A stretch of 64,000 bases of DNA from NCBI GenBank assembly GCA_037157565.1, contig JAZHRO010000073.1:15506501-15570500 (forward strand), read 5' to 3'. The notes beneath the pieces were generated by a model. That model made no database searches. It saw only the letters and a program-made list of their open reading frames with translations, and was not told the DNA's origin. Positions 1-11,756 of the stretch are shown piece by piece; within the stretch, counting starts at the first letter, position 1, and each line of letters opens with the position of its first letter. The DNA comes from Thalassia testudinum (taxonomy: Eukaryota > Streptophyta > Magnoliopsida > Alismatales > Hydrocharitaceae). A program made the translations under genes and the position numbers.

Positions 1-131
1 TTATTTCATGCATAGCTAAAGAAATGCAGTACAGATTCAAGTCATGAGATTGCATGCATTAATTACACTAGCTTATGCTAAGTTTTAGCCTAATTTAGGT
101 CAATTAGGACCTATGATTGCTACGCAACCAA
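1..131 (-). repeat. H-family LTR, terminal fragment
   Basis: The stretch before base 131 resembles 9595-9702, including a shared block around 78-131 and 9650-9702 that reads (minus strand) TGRTTGCRTAG followed by an ATCAT motif. In both places the minus strand begins with TG, so I read this as the U3 start of a minus-oriented LTR whose remainder lies left of the window. No primer-binding site or polypurine tract is visible beside it. The assignment rests only on similarity to the second copy in this window. Confidence 0.4.
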
Positions 132-344
132 TAGTGACTCAAGTGTTGTGAGAGAAAGAGGTCCTAAAAATGGCTAAGTGTTGAAGTGTTCATGTGTGTT
201 TGTGCCTGTGTGTGAGTGTGTTGTATATATGTCTATGTATAAAGTACACATATATAAATATATATAGTATAATATAATAGTAAATGTAAATGCATAATAA
301 ATAAAATATATATATACGGCATACGTATATAGGTTATGTATGTA
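132..344. repeat. GT- and AT-rich low-complexity spacer
   Basis: Runs of TGTGTG-like sequence (about 190-225) pass into TATATA-rich sequence (about 225-344). The 66-codon reading frame on the minus strand is Tyr/Ile-rich and comes from this simple sequence. No gene is supported. Confidence 0.6.
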
Positions 345-1290
345 TATATTGATGAAAATATCATCATGAACCATAACTAGCTTTAATTAGTCACAATCAA
401 GAGATAAATGCTCCTACATAATCTTTTGAGATCCATAACTCACCGAACATCCATTCTCAGAGAAATACACTGAAATAGGGTTAATTCTGTAATTGTAATG
501 GCATATCATGAATGCAAAATAATTACGGGGTTTCCTAGGGGTTAATCTAGGGTCTAATGAGCATTAAAGACTAATAAATGGGTCCTCACAGATAGAAACG
601 AGGTTTCACACATTTCAAGAACCAATACAGCACCAAAAACCCTAATTTCAGACTCACTTGAATTACTGAGGTTTTGGTTAGGATAAAATCCATTTAAACC
701 TTCTAAAATTCATATAAAAATATTCCATAAAATTCGGTAACCTTGATTTGACCTTTGAAACCCATTTTGACCTCAAACAAAGTCCCAAATAGAAAGTTGC
801 CCTAATTTGAGTTTCTGTGCAAATTTCCTAATCAAACTTTTCCAAAATTGAAATCAAACTTCACCATCATATTTTTTAGGTCAAAATTAGATTTGTATCA
901 AAATTTGGGCCCAATCAGAGTCCATCTTGACCTAGTTTGCATTTTGGTCCAGTCTGGTTCTTTCTCTCTCATACATGCCCCTAGCTTTTGAAATCCTTGC
1001 AAATAGCCCCCAAGATTTGTTGTCTCCTTCGCAAGCAAGTCCCTACCACCATTGAGGTCAACCCGACCTCCAAGCAAGCTTTTACCTAAGAAAAACCTAC
1101 TCGAATCTTCATTAAATCCCACCAAAATTGGTTGGATTGATGTTCACACCTAGGAGAATCATCTGGGATCAATTTTGAGTCCCAACTATTTGTTGATTGC
1201 TTGTGCGAACGCTTGAGATTCATGGGTCTTATTCCTTCAATCCCAAGCCATGAAAACCTTGTTTCCTATTCTATAACTTGCCCTAGAGCT

Positions 1291-1300
1291 CTATAAAGCT
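1291..1300 (+). promoter_or_regulatory. TATA box of LTR G
   Basis: CTATAAAGCT lies about 940 bases into the LTR, ahead of a pyrimidine- then purine-rich stretch, the position expected for the U3/R promoter of a retrotransposon LTR. It is inferred from position and sequence only. Confidence 0.4.
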
Positions 1301-2520
1301 CCCTCATACAATTCCGCTCTTTATTAGCTAGGTTTAAGGCTAGAACAAGTCTTCCTTCTGTCCCCCAGCTGACTCCGACCTACGCTCCGACAGTCCTCTC
1401 GATCTCCCTCATCTGCACCTCCAAAGGCCAAATTGGAAGTGCAGTGTTCTTCCTCATCTTCCTTTGACGGTGACCAACCAAAGCCCTGACGTCTTCAACC
1501 CTTTCTTCGTCGCCATTCGTCCATCGAAGTATTCTCCTTCTCTGACGCAAGCCAATCATAGCCCTTGCCAAACCCTTACCCCTTCATCCTGTAATTAGGT
1601 TAAACTTCTACCCCTTCTCCTCCTAAACCTCCCTATCCCTTTCTTTTCCTACTTCGACTGACAACCACGCCTCTCCCCCTTCATCTTCTTTCGCTCTGGA
1701 CAAGCTTCAGCGAGGTCGTGAGCTCACTACACCGCACCGCCTGCCTCACCATGACTCCCATAAGCATCGTCATGCTTCACACATCAAAAGTCTCAACTTA
1801 ATTTGGGCTTTCGCGCACTCAACGCCTCCACCGGACACTTCATTCTCCATTCGCCCCTTCCGACTCCATTCGGCCACCACACACCTTAATACATCATGAA
1901 TCCACCACCACAACCTTTGCCATCACTTGGAAATTCTTCTGAGTTGTTCTAACATGGCCATGAAGCCTTATTTCACATTTCAAGTAATCACTGACCTCTA
2001 CCATTGCCTTCATCATCTCTGACGACATCCACCTCTCTCCGGCTGCCATATACCCTACCACTACTCCCAGGCACTACGAAAGTGAATCACGAAGCCCCCC
2101 AGGTCCCTAAGTGGAGACCACGTCCATGCCTTCACCTTCAATTGGAGGCACTTCCTCTGTAGCTATTGCGCGAAGAGCAGTGGGACATATAATCCCACAT
2201 CAGTGGATGAGAGGTCCTCAACGATGCATAAGTTGAATTCGTGAAGAGCACTATCTGCCCGACACTGAGGGGTCAGGTCCCTCACCACCATGCACACCCG
2301 ATTACCCACCTATGCCCACTCCTCGCCAGCGATACACGCCTGCAGACTTGGTCCATACTCTCAACCTGATAACCTGACTATATGACTCGATTACGTTTGG
2401 GTTTGAGAGAGAGAAGAGTTTGTGAGGTGGAGGGGGGAGGGTTTTGCTCTTGAGGGCTTGTCCCTGTGCTAAAAACAAAGAGATCTCTCTCGACACTTAG
2501 GCTCTGAAGTGTGCTCTATG

Positions 2521-2590
2521 CTTGAAGGCTTGTGAAGAAGGAAGAAGAGGCTTTGAAGAAGAAAAGAAGAAGGCTCTGAAGAGCCTTACT
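2521..2590 (+). repeat. Purine-rich GAA tract in LTR G
   Basis: GAAGAAGG-like purine sequence downstream of the TATA box. B and D LTRs carry the same kind of tract (pyrimidine-rich on the plus strand because they lie inverted), so it looks like a family feature of the transcribed R/U5 region. Confidence 0.5.
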
Positions 2591-2999
2591 CTTGTGACAT
2601 TTAAGACGTCTGATCTGAGTTGATGATAGAACTGTTGAATGATTTAAGTAATAAGATAACATTGATGAAATTAATTGAGTATGAGATATATGCTTAATTT
2701 AAATAAATAATTGGTGATCTAAATCACCATTATTCTATCTTTCTATTCTTTTTATCTCATCCTCATTTGAATTACAATTTGACAAATTGTATGAATTGAA
2801 TATCTATTTTAATGCTCAATTAATTGTGCTCATTGATTCTGAATGAAGACTAATGTGTGAATTTCATATTTGCTCCATGTGATCGACCTCGGACTCTTTT
2901 GCGATTATAAGTTATAAATTTAATTATTTTCGAGCGATTGAGGCTTTGCTACGACGATTACTCTTTAAAACTCCTCGATAGCCTGTTAATATATAGAAA

Positions 3000-4514
3000 T
3001 ATAATTAGAATAATAGAATATTTTTTGAGTCTTATATGTATATAAATAAACCTTAAGGCTTTAGTGACAGTTGTACCCATCATTGTAGATATGTACAATT
3101 GTTAGTAAACATAGTCTTTTGCCTTATGTTTTATACATATTTTACTAAGGCTATACTGACACATATTTATGTTATTGTATATATAGTATATGTTACTAAA
3201 GATATTAGTATGTGTTAATATAACTTAATATAGTACATATTAGTAGCCATTTTTGTATCTTTACTTAGGTACTATTTAGAGTAGTGTATATAAGTAACAT
3301 AGAATAATTACACAAAGTTTTAATGCTTGTTTAGTTGTAAATTTATTTAAGGCATTGTAGTACTTGATGATTGATTCTTTTGTATAAAATTGACCAATTC
3401 ATTCATTAATTGATTCATTGATTCATTTTGTAAATAAAATTGACATTTTTGGAATAAAAGAACATTTTTGGAACATAAAGAGTGATGCATATCAACAATT
3501 GCCTTCCAGTGAACGACCTAGAATAAGCCAGTAAAAATTAAGTAAATAAATGAAATGATGCGACATCTGTTTGCACTGTGATAATTATAGAATGACGACA
3601 CCATTAAAACACGATTTTTATTGCAACATGGTTGTCCGCAATTAAGGAACAGATGCATCCAATGGGGGGGCATGCCTAGTATTTTTATAGGAAAGGTAGA
3701 GGCTTCCTATTGTTTGGTTTAGGCTGCCTAGGATCAAGGATTTAGACATTCTAGATTTGATCTAAGGGGATGGCTAGGATAGGTAGGATAAGGACCTTTG
3801 TAAGTAAAATGGTGGGAGGAGATAAGGTCTGGTTTTTGTTCGGATTGGATGGAGGTTGTTGCAACAACCTTATAGGATTATCCTCACTTGTCTCAAATTT
3901 TCAACCTTATTCTGTTTCAAATTTCAAATTGAGTATAAAAGTAAAGTTGTAGCTCTCAAAATTAGCTTTCCAATGCAGCTTGAATCACTCAATTTGGACT
4001 TAAAATACAAAAGTTTTGACCAACATAGACATGTGTCAGACTATTATGAATTTCACGATTAGGAATAAGATTTGGTTTAGGTTTTGTTTCTCTAAGGGAA
4101 AGGACCTATTTTTGGCCAGCCATATTAGGTATAAAATTAAGGCTCATGGTCGGACTCTAGGTTGGCTAATTAGGTTGTGTAATTAGGCTCTAGGCTAAAG
4201 TTATTTAGGTTCCAAAATTGGGCTAGACCTAGGGTTAATTGGGTTCAGGTCTAATTGGCTCAACCCTTTTCCAAGTGAGCTCAATCTTGAATCTCCTTTC
4301 TATAAGGCTCTAAATTGCTCCACACCTGATACCTGCATATATCACACAAATGAAATCAAGGTACTAGATATAAGTTTGGGTAAAATTGCAGAAAAATCCA
4401 AACTTATGCAATATTTACAAAATGCACATATATGACTAAACTTACCTAACTAAATGCACTATACCCCATTCAACCCTTAGATTAGCATTGATTAGGCACA
4501 ATTAATGTAAATAT
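3000..4514 (-). repeat. Left arm of large inverted repeat with truncated A-type LTR
   Basis: Read on the minus strand, 3667-4514 matches the A LTR (10130-10786 plus 36585-36783), including the blocks 'cctaggtctagccc', 'gagctcacttgga' and 'ggaggttgttgca'. Farther out, 3000-3560 matches the reverse complement of about 37740-38260. The R/U5 portion of the LTR (36785-37296) is missing here, so this copy is truncated. The minus-strand LTR start falls at about 4514 and abuts plus-strand coding sequence of element A with no polypurine tract, so this is a rearranged junction and not an ordinary element end. Small plus-strand ORFs at 3770-4062 are within the repeat and are not genes. Confidence 0.6.
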
Positions 4515-4539
4515 ATATAGTAATATCAAATCTTCACCC

Positions 4540-5713
4540 AAAAGCATAAGGCTAAGACTGAATCTTTTAAGAAGGTGGTCCTTTAAGAACATGCTAGCTC
4601 TATATTTCTGAAGGATCAACCTCCTAAGAAAAGAGAGCCAGGAACCCCCTTGATTTCTTACATGATTGCTGATGTGGCCTTTGATAGGGCCTTAATTGAT
4701 TTGGGGGGCCTCCATCAATCTATTACCCACACAAATCTTTGAGAAGTTTGGACTCGGGGACGTTGAACCTAGTTTAGTTCAAATTTAGCTAGCTAACCAA
4801 TCTGTAAGAAGTCCACAAGGAATTTTGAGTGATGTTATTGTTCGGATAAATGATTTCTACTACCTAGTGGACTTTACTATTTTAGATCTTAAGATTCCTG
4901 AGGATTTAAGATGGGCTCCGATTATTTTGGGCAGACTATTCTTAGCAATTGTGGAGGCCCTGATTAATTGTAAAAATGGGAATATACAAATAGCCTTCAA
5001 GGATTAAAAGATAAAATTAAAACTTTTCAAGGCTATTGAGGACTCTAATGAAAGTTGTGGGCTTATTGAAGAACTTAAGTAGGTTGAGCGTCTAATTGAA
5101 TATGACTCTTTGAAAGACTCAGAATCTGAGGAATATACAGATGAATTTGAATATGAGGCATTTCTTTTTTGAAGATCAAATTTCTGATAATTTTGAAATT
5201 GAAAGCTTTATATTCAATTTTAAGGCAAAATCTAAGGAACATAAGAGCGAATCAGAATATGAGACATTTGTCTTTGAGGATGAGATTTCTGATGATTCTA
5301 AAATTGAAAATTTCACATTTTAATTTAAGGAAAATTTCTTTCATGAAGTAGGTGAAGATCAAAGATTTCAATTTGAACTTGATGAACCTTCAATGACTAG
5401 CTTCACCTTTACATCATATCTGGATGAACCTGAACTTGAATAATTTTCTATGGAATTTGATTGCATATCTAATGTAACTAAGTCTAATTTTAGCATTGAT
5501 GATTTAAATGACTTGGACTTCAAGGATGAAAGAAAGGAGGTGGTCGAATTAAAAGGAAATTTTATGGGAAATGATACTAAGGATTTATGGGTGCCTCTAC
5601 TATTAAAACATCTAACTCTTTATAAGGACCCTTATGACTTAAGCAAATTTGATTTAAGTAAATCTAAGATAGGCCAACATCTGCACCCTCACTTCAAATC
5701 TCTTTATCATTAG
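4540..5713 (+). pseudogene. Element A: retropepsin remnant running into an acidic repeat ORF
   Basis: 4540-5010 encodes the C-terminal part of an Athila retropepsin: PGTPLIS, FDRALIDLG at the active site (about 4680-4705, disturbed by an extra G in a G-run), then a PIILGR block near 4918-4936. The same blocks occur in elements B, C and E. A one-base excess in the T-run near 5165 shifts the frame; beyond it lies an acidic stretch with two imperfect copies of a ~35-codon unit (from about 5149 and 5255; cores FEDQISDN and FEDEISDD). Two stops (near 5321 and 5441) interrupt it, and it ends at 5713. No reverse transcriptase, RNase H or integrase follows; the post-pol motif appears directly at 6002. 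In other Athila pols the protease-RT linker is acidic, so this may be an expanded linker in a pol-deleted, non-autonomous element. Confidence 0.6.
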
Positions 5714-6001
5714 GCTCAACACTTTTTGAACCACACATCTTTTACACTTGGGTTACCTACCTTCAGTCCCAATGCACCTCATGTCCTTAGACTCAATGCC
5801 ACTAGATATAGCTTCTTATGACTTATCTATCCTATATCGGACCCTCTGGCATGGGGTTGCATCACCAACTGGTCTGCATTTGCGAACATCTGACTCTGGA
5901 CCTCTTTGATCTATCTGTTATTCTACTCTTAACCGTCTCCTCTTTATTCATTGATTCATATTTTTAAAAGTTTACGTGTAATTGTAAACATAAAATTCAA
6001 T

Positions 6002-6020
6002 GCTTGTTGGGAGGCAACCT
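6002..6020 (+). other. Conserved post-pol motif of element A
   Basis: GCTTGTTGGGAGGCAACCT. Close copies follow the pol stop in E (62098-62116) and, on the minus strand, in B (17887-17905) and D (48332-48350). Function unknown; GGGAGGCAAC is also present in the leader beside the C and F primer-binding sites. Confidence 0.6.
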
Positions 6021-6160
6021 AATGAATTGGGTTAGCTTATATCTTGATTTGGTTGATTCAGGTCTGGAGACAATCAAGATAAGTTTGTCAGAACTCATGA
6101 GTTATCAGGTGACATCTGCCTCTTTTCTTATGTATATTGCATGCATTGAGGACATTGCAT

Positions 6161-6178
6161 GTAATAGGCATGGGGGTA
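6161..6178 (+). promoter_or_regulatory. Internal polypurine-tract-like block, element A
   Basis: GTAATAGGCATGGGGGTA, preceded by GACATTGCAT. It resembles the true polypurine tract (AAAAGATAGGCATGGGGGT in C and E) but lies far from the LTR. Equivalent blocks occur after pol in B, C, D and E. It may act as a second plus-strand primer site; this is inference. Confidence 0.45.
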
Positions 6179-6179
6179 G

Positions 6180-7359
6180 ATAATTTTTTGAGTCACTTAT
6201 TCTTCTCTAGAATTTTATACATAGCATGCCAAGGTTTGCTTCTTATATCAAATTTTCTGAAAAAAAAAAGAAGAAAATGTTTTTAAAGAAAAACCAAAAC
6301 AAAAAGAAAAAAAAGAGTGTTTTTAGAGTTTGAGCCAAGAAAAAGTTGAATTACTTCAATTTTGAAGATTTACCGATCTTAGGAAAAGTACAAACAAAGT
6401 CTTTCTGCTCAGACTCTTCAAGTTGTATGTTGACTTAATTATCTCAAGTATTTACTTAAATGTGGATTTGTTTTCCTGAGTCTTTGAAAGGATCCAAAAA
6501 AGTTAAAAATATTCAGTCAAAAGGGTGAGGAGTGAATGACTTATCTTTCCACCTTGTGGTTTGGATAGTCTTTGAGTTCCAAGCATCTTCACTTGCACAT
6601 TGCACTGACTTGTCTTCTGGATGATTTTATTTGGTCCTTAGTGGTCGATAGGATTTAGTCTTAGGGTAAATAGATCCAAAGGACTTTGCTGGGTTTCTAG
6701 CTCTTAGGATTGTTCCTATTTGTCGGGGAATGTATTTAGAATGGATGAAGGAGAGCTACTCATTTGGAGAAAAAACTATACATATATTTATCTTTAGCCT
6801 TTGAAAAATCAAAACGAGAAAAAAAAGTCGCATCCCTTTACCAGATAAAAGCATCTCACTACATATGGATGCTACCCTTTCCATTTCCAGCCAATAAAAA
6901 CACCTCACTACAAACGGGTGTTAATCCTATAGAAAAAAAGTAGAAAAATACAGAGAAAAAAATTAGGAATAAGTGACCATGGGATCGAACCAGGCAGATA
7001 TACACCTATAGTGTTTACCTCGTGATGGAAAAGTGTAATGGTGCTTGCTAAGTGGAGTTAAATATGCAAATTTAAGCATTTTCGAAAACATGTCGTTGTA
7101 GCTCATTTGCCTTTAGCACTACACTAAAAATTTTTTTTACGGAACTCAAAATGGATTAACTTGATGGAGTCCTAGTCGATCCCATGAGGACGCTTAGAAA
7201 GAACTTCGACCTTGTATTGCCTTAAGTGAGTTCCTTTATTCTACTTTTGTGCTTTTTATCTTTTCCACTTTGTTTCTTCTTTTCTTGTGAAAACGAAACG
7301 AAACCTAAAACTAGCTAACACACCTAATGTTTTTGGCTTAATGAAAAGCAGAAAGAAAA
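6180..7359 (+). other. Element A 3' non-coding region
   Basis: No ORF of note. It holds an A-rich tract (about 6259-6316), text homologous to the C 3' region (for example 6450-6560 against 33790-33900), and an A-run near 6945-6965. An envelope-like ORF, known from some Athila elements, is not visible. Confidence 0.6.
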
Positions 7360-9702
7360 CTAACTATTCTTGTGAAACGCTATTGAGGAAGGTGATGATG
7401 GTGGCTAAATAATACATGCAATGGACATTTTGTGTTAAGTGCGGGAAATGACTATGAGTGGTATTAGTAGGGATAAGGAGGGTGACCATGACTATGTAAT
7501 AAGGCATGGTGTTTTTTTTTCTTTTTGATAAATATATATATTTTTTGGTCTTTTTGTTAAAGTAAAGACAAATGACCATATATTCACAAGCGCCAACTAA
7601 ATAACGGCAAGAGTACTTTAACAACTATACTCTTTTTTTTTATTTTCTTTTCTTTGATAAAGGAAGAAAAAGACACACAAGTGAACAAACTAACTTAAAC
7701 TTGTATTTCACAAAAGCATACTACAACATGAAACACATGTTGAAAAGAAAACAACTCCATTACACTACGATGGAATGATCCACTTATACAAAGCTCTTAA
7801 AAGATAGATAATTACAAAGAACTCTTCACTCACTCCAACACCTGATAAATGGAAATAACAAGATCAACATGGTGAGTGATTTCTTGAGGTCTATCTTGGA
7901 GGAATGGAATCCAAAAGGGTGATGGGAGAAAGGTTGAGGTGGCGGTGATGATAAGGGTGACAAGGATTAGGAACAAGGCCATCTAATGGAGGATTAAGTG
8001 CTCAAGCTCCTTAAGGTGGTGAATGTGTAGTGTCTTGGTGATGTGGGTGATTATGTGCTCATTGGTCCTAATGTTGGTGGTGATGACTATGCCAGAGGTT
8101 AGGGATATGGAAATGAAGATCCTATATTTAGAGGTGACAAAGGTTTGTTTTATGGTGGTGTTCTCAATGGAATCTATTTGTTGGGGTCTATGGAAGGGAA
8201 AGGGGATGGCCATGGTCCTAAGGATCTAATAGTTGTGTTGGTGGTAGTAGGAGTAGGAGTTGATCTTGTAGGTGCTAGTAATGGGAGTGTCGGTGTGTGA
8301 GAGAGTGAATTGGAGTGCTAGTGTGGGTGTGTAGTGGTGGTGTGTGTGATGGAGTTGTGGAGTGTGCTTGGGCATGTAGAGTGAGTGATGGTGGTGTGTG
8401 TGGTGGCATGGATGGTGCAAGTGCGAGTGCGTGTGTAAGTTGAAAAGCAAATAAAGCAAAGCAAAACGTAAGTATTAAAATGCTTGAAAATGAAATCTAC
8501 CCTACTAGTAAGGAATTTAAAAGGCAGGAAATATAAAGATGAACTAAGATGCAAGTAAAGCAAATAGCAAGAAAAATACTAAGCGAACAAAGAAAACTAA
8601 AAAGAGAATGAGGAAGAAGATAGGTGTTCCTTCCAATGGGGGCACAAGGCCTATTGGAGGAGGAAGAGGATCCTTGGCTTGAAGCCTACCTCTTCTTCAC
8701 CTAGAAAACCAAGTCCAAGTGGGCACAAACTAGCCTTTGGCCAAGGTTTGAGAGCTTAACCATGGAGCTCATAAGGAGAGGAATAGTTTGCATGAGAGTG
8801 GAGTGGAGAGGAGAGTGGAGGGAGGGGGGGAGGGGGGTGTGCACTCTACATGGGAGATCTATTTATAGGGTGTTGGGTTGGGTATGGTGTTCTATGCTGT
8901 AGGGGTAGGAGGGCTACTTTAGGGTACAACTTAAGAATAGAAGGTTCTATACTAAGGTGCAAAAGAAGGTAAGGGTGTGGTCAAGGCTTGGTCAAGCCAA
9001 TGGATATGACTATAGGTGGAGTTGGAAGTAAGAGGGGTAGGTGGGGATTAGGTAGGGTATAATTGGTGGTAAGGGCTAAGTAAGTGGGGTTAGGTGGGTT
9101 TAGATTAGTAGGTGTTTGGACTATGTAATTGTGTGGGCTATAGTGTGTAGTAGAGTGGGCCTAAAGAAAATAAATTAAATACAATTATATAATAGCTACT
9201 ACTAGGTCCACATAGGCGTAAATAAAAATAGGCAAATATAAATAGCTATAGTAAAAATGTGCACAAGTATTATGCATGTATAAAATTATATATGAGAGTA
9301 TGAATGAACATGCAATTCACAATTTATGTGTGCACACAAGTGTATGCGTGTGTGTAAGGTGTATGTGCATGGGTTTGTGAGGTTGGGTTAGTTGGAAGTG
9401 GATAGATTGCTTAGGTTTACATGTGTTTGCTGCTTTGCTCCTCTCGCCAGCTACTTCCTTATTCCTGGCTTGTAGAGAGGGTTCTCTTGCATCGTTAAGC
9501 TCCATTAGTGCTCCCTAATTATGGACCTACATCGTTGAATTGATGATATTACTCAATGGACCATAATATGACAGAATTAGTCTGAGGATGTATAGATGCA
9601 AGCATGAATGCAATGCATGCAATGTATGCTCTATTTACAAGATTTGAGCTAGGTTATTAGCTTAATTTAGTCAAATTAGAACCCATGATTTCTATGCAAT
9701 CA
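7360..9702 (-). mobile_element. Unit H, probable minus-strand LTR inserted in element A
   Basis: This block interrupts the 3' non-coding region of A: sequence on both sides aligns with the continuous 3' region of element C. Its right end, read on the minus strand, starts TGATTGCATAGAAATCATGG and matches the fragment at 1-131. A minus-strand TATA box lies about 840 bases in. The left boundary is approximate and I could not find a convincing target duplication or a CA end. ORFs in it (His/Thr-rich at 8226-8563, others at 7983-8229) come from GTG/CAC simple sequence. It could also be a different repeat type. Confidence 0.4.
8861..8868 (-). promoter_or_regulatory. TATA box in unit H
   Basis: Minus strand CTATAAATAGATC, followed downstream by a C-rich stretch. 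Good match to a plant TATA box; its position about 840 bases from the inferred LTR start suits a U3 promoter. Confidence 0.4.
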
Positions 9703-10103
9703 AAAAGGGATGAGGAGAAGTTGCCAAATCCTAGTATGACCTAACCGAATACAGGATTATCCTAGAGAGAGTATAGAAATATTCTAAGTCATATTGAATA
9801 CTAGGAATCAACTTAGTTGCTCATTTAATGAGTCACATTAAATCACACACAAGTTGCTTGTTTCTTAAATTTAATTCGAACCTTGGGTGGGTTGACTTAG
9901 TTAGAAAAAGTCACTTTAGCGACCCAAGACTGATGGCTAATAAGATTCTGGTGAGTCTTTGTCGTTAAGGTTTTGTGTATAATTCCTTTGCTTTGGTGAA
10001 AAATTGAGATTTGAGATTTCTAATTTGAATTAAGCTCACAACTCACAATTTTGTTTCTCGTGTAAGTATTATTTCTCAGCTGGTCAATCTTTATTTTTCT
10101 CAA
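9703..10103 (+). other. Element A 3' non-coding region, continued
   Basis: Resumes the region interrupted by unit H. Around 9885 it reads CTTGGGTGGGTTGA, as in C at about 34545, and leads to the polypurine tract. No coding potential is seen. Confidence 0.5.
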
Positions 10104-10129
10104 GGACTAGCAAAAGATAGTCATGGATA
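10104..10129 (+). promoter_or_regulatory. Polypurine tract of element A
   Basis: GGACTAGCAAAAGATAGTCA then TGGATA, directly before TGATTCACATT. Nearly identical to the tracts of C (34814-34838) and E (63382-63406). It primes plus-strand DNA synthesis and marks the LTR start. Confidence 0.7.
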
Positions 10130-10786
10130 TGATTCACATTAATTATACCTAACGAATTCTAATCTAAGGGTTGATTATGGTAGAATGCATTTAGTTAATT
10201 CAATTTATTCATATAGGTGCATTTTATAAATATTACGAAAGTTTTGATTTTTCTACAATTTTACCTAAACTTATATCTAGTACCTTGATGTCTTTTGTGT
10301 GATATTTGCAGGTATAAGGTTTGGAGCAATTTGGAGCCCTATACATAGGAGATTCAAGATTGAGCTCACTTGGAAGAGGGTTGAGTCAATTGGACCCAAA
10401 CCAATTAACCCTAGGTCTAGCCCAATTTAGGAACCCAATTAAACTTAGCCCAGAACCTAATTAGCTAACTTATTTCCCAACCTAACGTGGTCGACCATGA
10501 GTCCAATTGAAGACCACTCTATGGCCAGCCAAAAATAGCTCCAATCCCTTAGAATAACAAATTCAAAACCAAATCCTATTCCTAATCTTGAAATTCGTAA
10601 TAGCCTGACACATGTCTAGTATTTTGTCCATAAGTTTTGCATTTTAAGTCCAAATAGAGTGATTTAGTTGTATTAGAAAGATGATTTCAAGGGTACAACT
10701 TTTCTTTTATATGCAATTTGAAATTCAGAACATAACAAGGCCGAAAAAAAGAGACAAGTGACGGCAATCATATAAGGTTGTTGCAA
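10130..10786 (+). repeat. Element A 3' LTR, part 1 (split by element C)
   Basis: Starts TGATTCACATT right after the polypurine tract and runs to the insertion point of element C. The last five bases, TGCAA at 10782-10786, are duplicated at 36585-36589 where the LTR resumes. The inverted left arm (3667-4514) shows the uninterrupted order across this point (around 3857), which confirms the two parts belong together. Confidence 0.8.
10782..10786. other. Target-site duplication of element C, left
   Basis: TGCAA, identical to 36585-36589. Confidence 0.85.
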
Positions 10787-11756
10787 TGATATGTATACAT
10801 CTGATTAACCTAAAATGCCTATTAATGCATGTTCTTAGTGTCACTTTAGCATCATACATTGTAAATAATGCATAACATGCATAATCATGCATTTAGATCA
10901 AGTTGTATAAATTGTATAGTAATTATCTCCTTTTTATGGTCAGGGACACGGTGACTTTTTATTGGGGCTTGGATCAAAGATATAACTGTACGGATCTGAT
11001 CAGGGCGACGATTGGAGTTCAATGACTCCAAGATCTCCCTAATCGGACATCTGTAGCACCAGATAGAGAACGAGTAACCCTAAAGAGAAAGGGCCAAGAT
11101 GGTGTTAATTCGCACCTCAGATGACAAATCCAACCACACGGATGGGTTCGGATCGACGATCGCAGCCTAACGGCATGAGAATTGGTCCAATTCAACACTC
11201 ATGGCACCATCTGCAACACTCAGAAGATGGACGGCCTAGATGGTGCCACGTGGCACCATCATAGCTACCCAATACAGGGTGCAGCTCTTCTTCTTCACCC
11301 GCTCGACAAATCTCAGTCGTTGGATGCCCATCCAACGGCCGAGAACTCAACATGCCACCGCTAATCCAACACTCTCCTCATTTGAAGGTGCAAGCATCGC
11401 TTGATCTCGACCGTCGGATCAAGATCCAACGGCCAAGATTGGCCATGCGCAAAACTCTCCACGTGACACAAACACATGCTCAACGCAGCAATCGAGCGTG
11501 CTACGCGAGCGCATGACACACGTTCAAGCCCACATTTGCTATGAATGGGCGCGTGATTTGAGTCGCGCAATGAAGATCCAGCGGCGGAAATCGAGCGATT
11601 GTGCCCACACGCGATCAGATGTGCGGCGCTGGCATAGGCAGTTTAAGTAGTTCGATCTCTTGATTGGATGGCTGAGCGCACGCGAACATGCACGAGCATT
11701 GAAGGGTGCGAAGGTGAGGGGGTGTGCGAGCGGCGTGCACGTCGGCCACATTCAGG

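Larger units (their letters stand above)
350..2989 (+). mobile_element. Probable solo LTR G (B/D family)
   Basis: It starts TGATGAAAATATCATCATGA, matching the start of the B LTR (minus strand TGATGGGAACACCATCATGA), and stays alignable with the reverse complement of the B and D LTRs: the CCTAAAACAG-like, 'aaccttgatttgacc' and 'gacctcgga' blocks occur in the same order. The right end (about 2961-2989) matches the LTR end beside the B primer-binding site. TATAT occurs at 345-349 and 2990-2994 as a possible target duplication, but the surroundings are AT-rich, so this is weak. No polypurine tract precedes it and no primer-binding site follows it, which favours a solo LTR formed by recombination. 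Short ORFs inside are not supported as genes. Confidence 0.6.

Noticed and set aside
8226..8563. His/Thr-rich ORFs resembling metal-binding proteins
   Set aside because: Produced by GTG/CAC simple repeats on the opposite strand.
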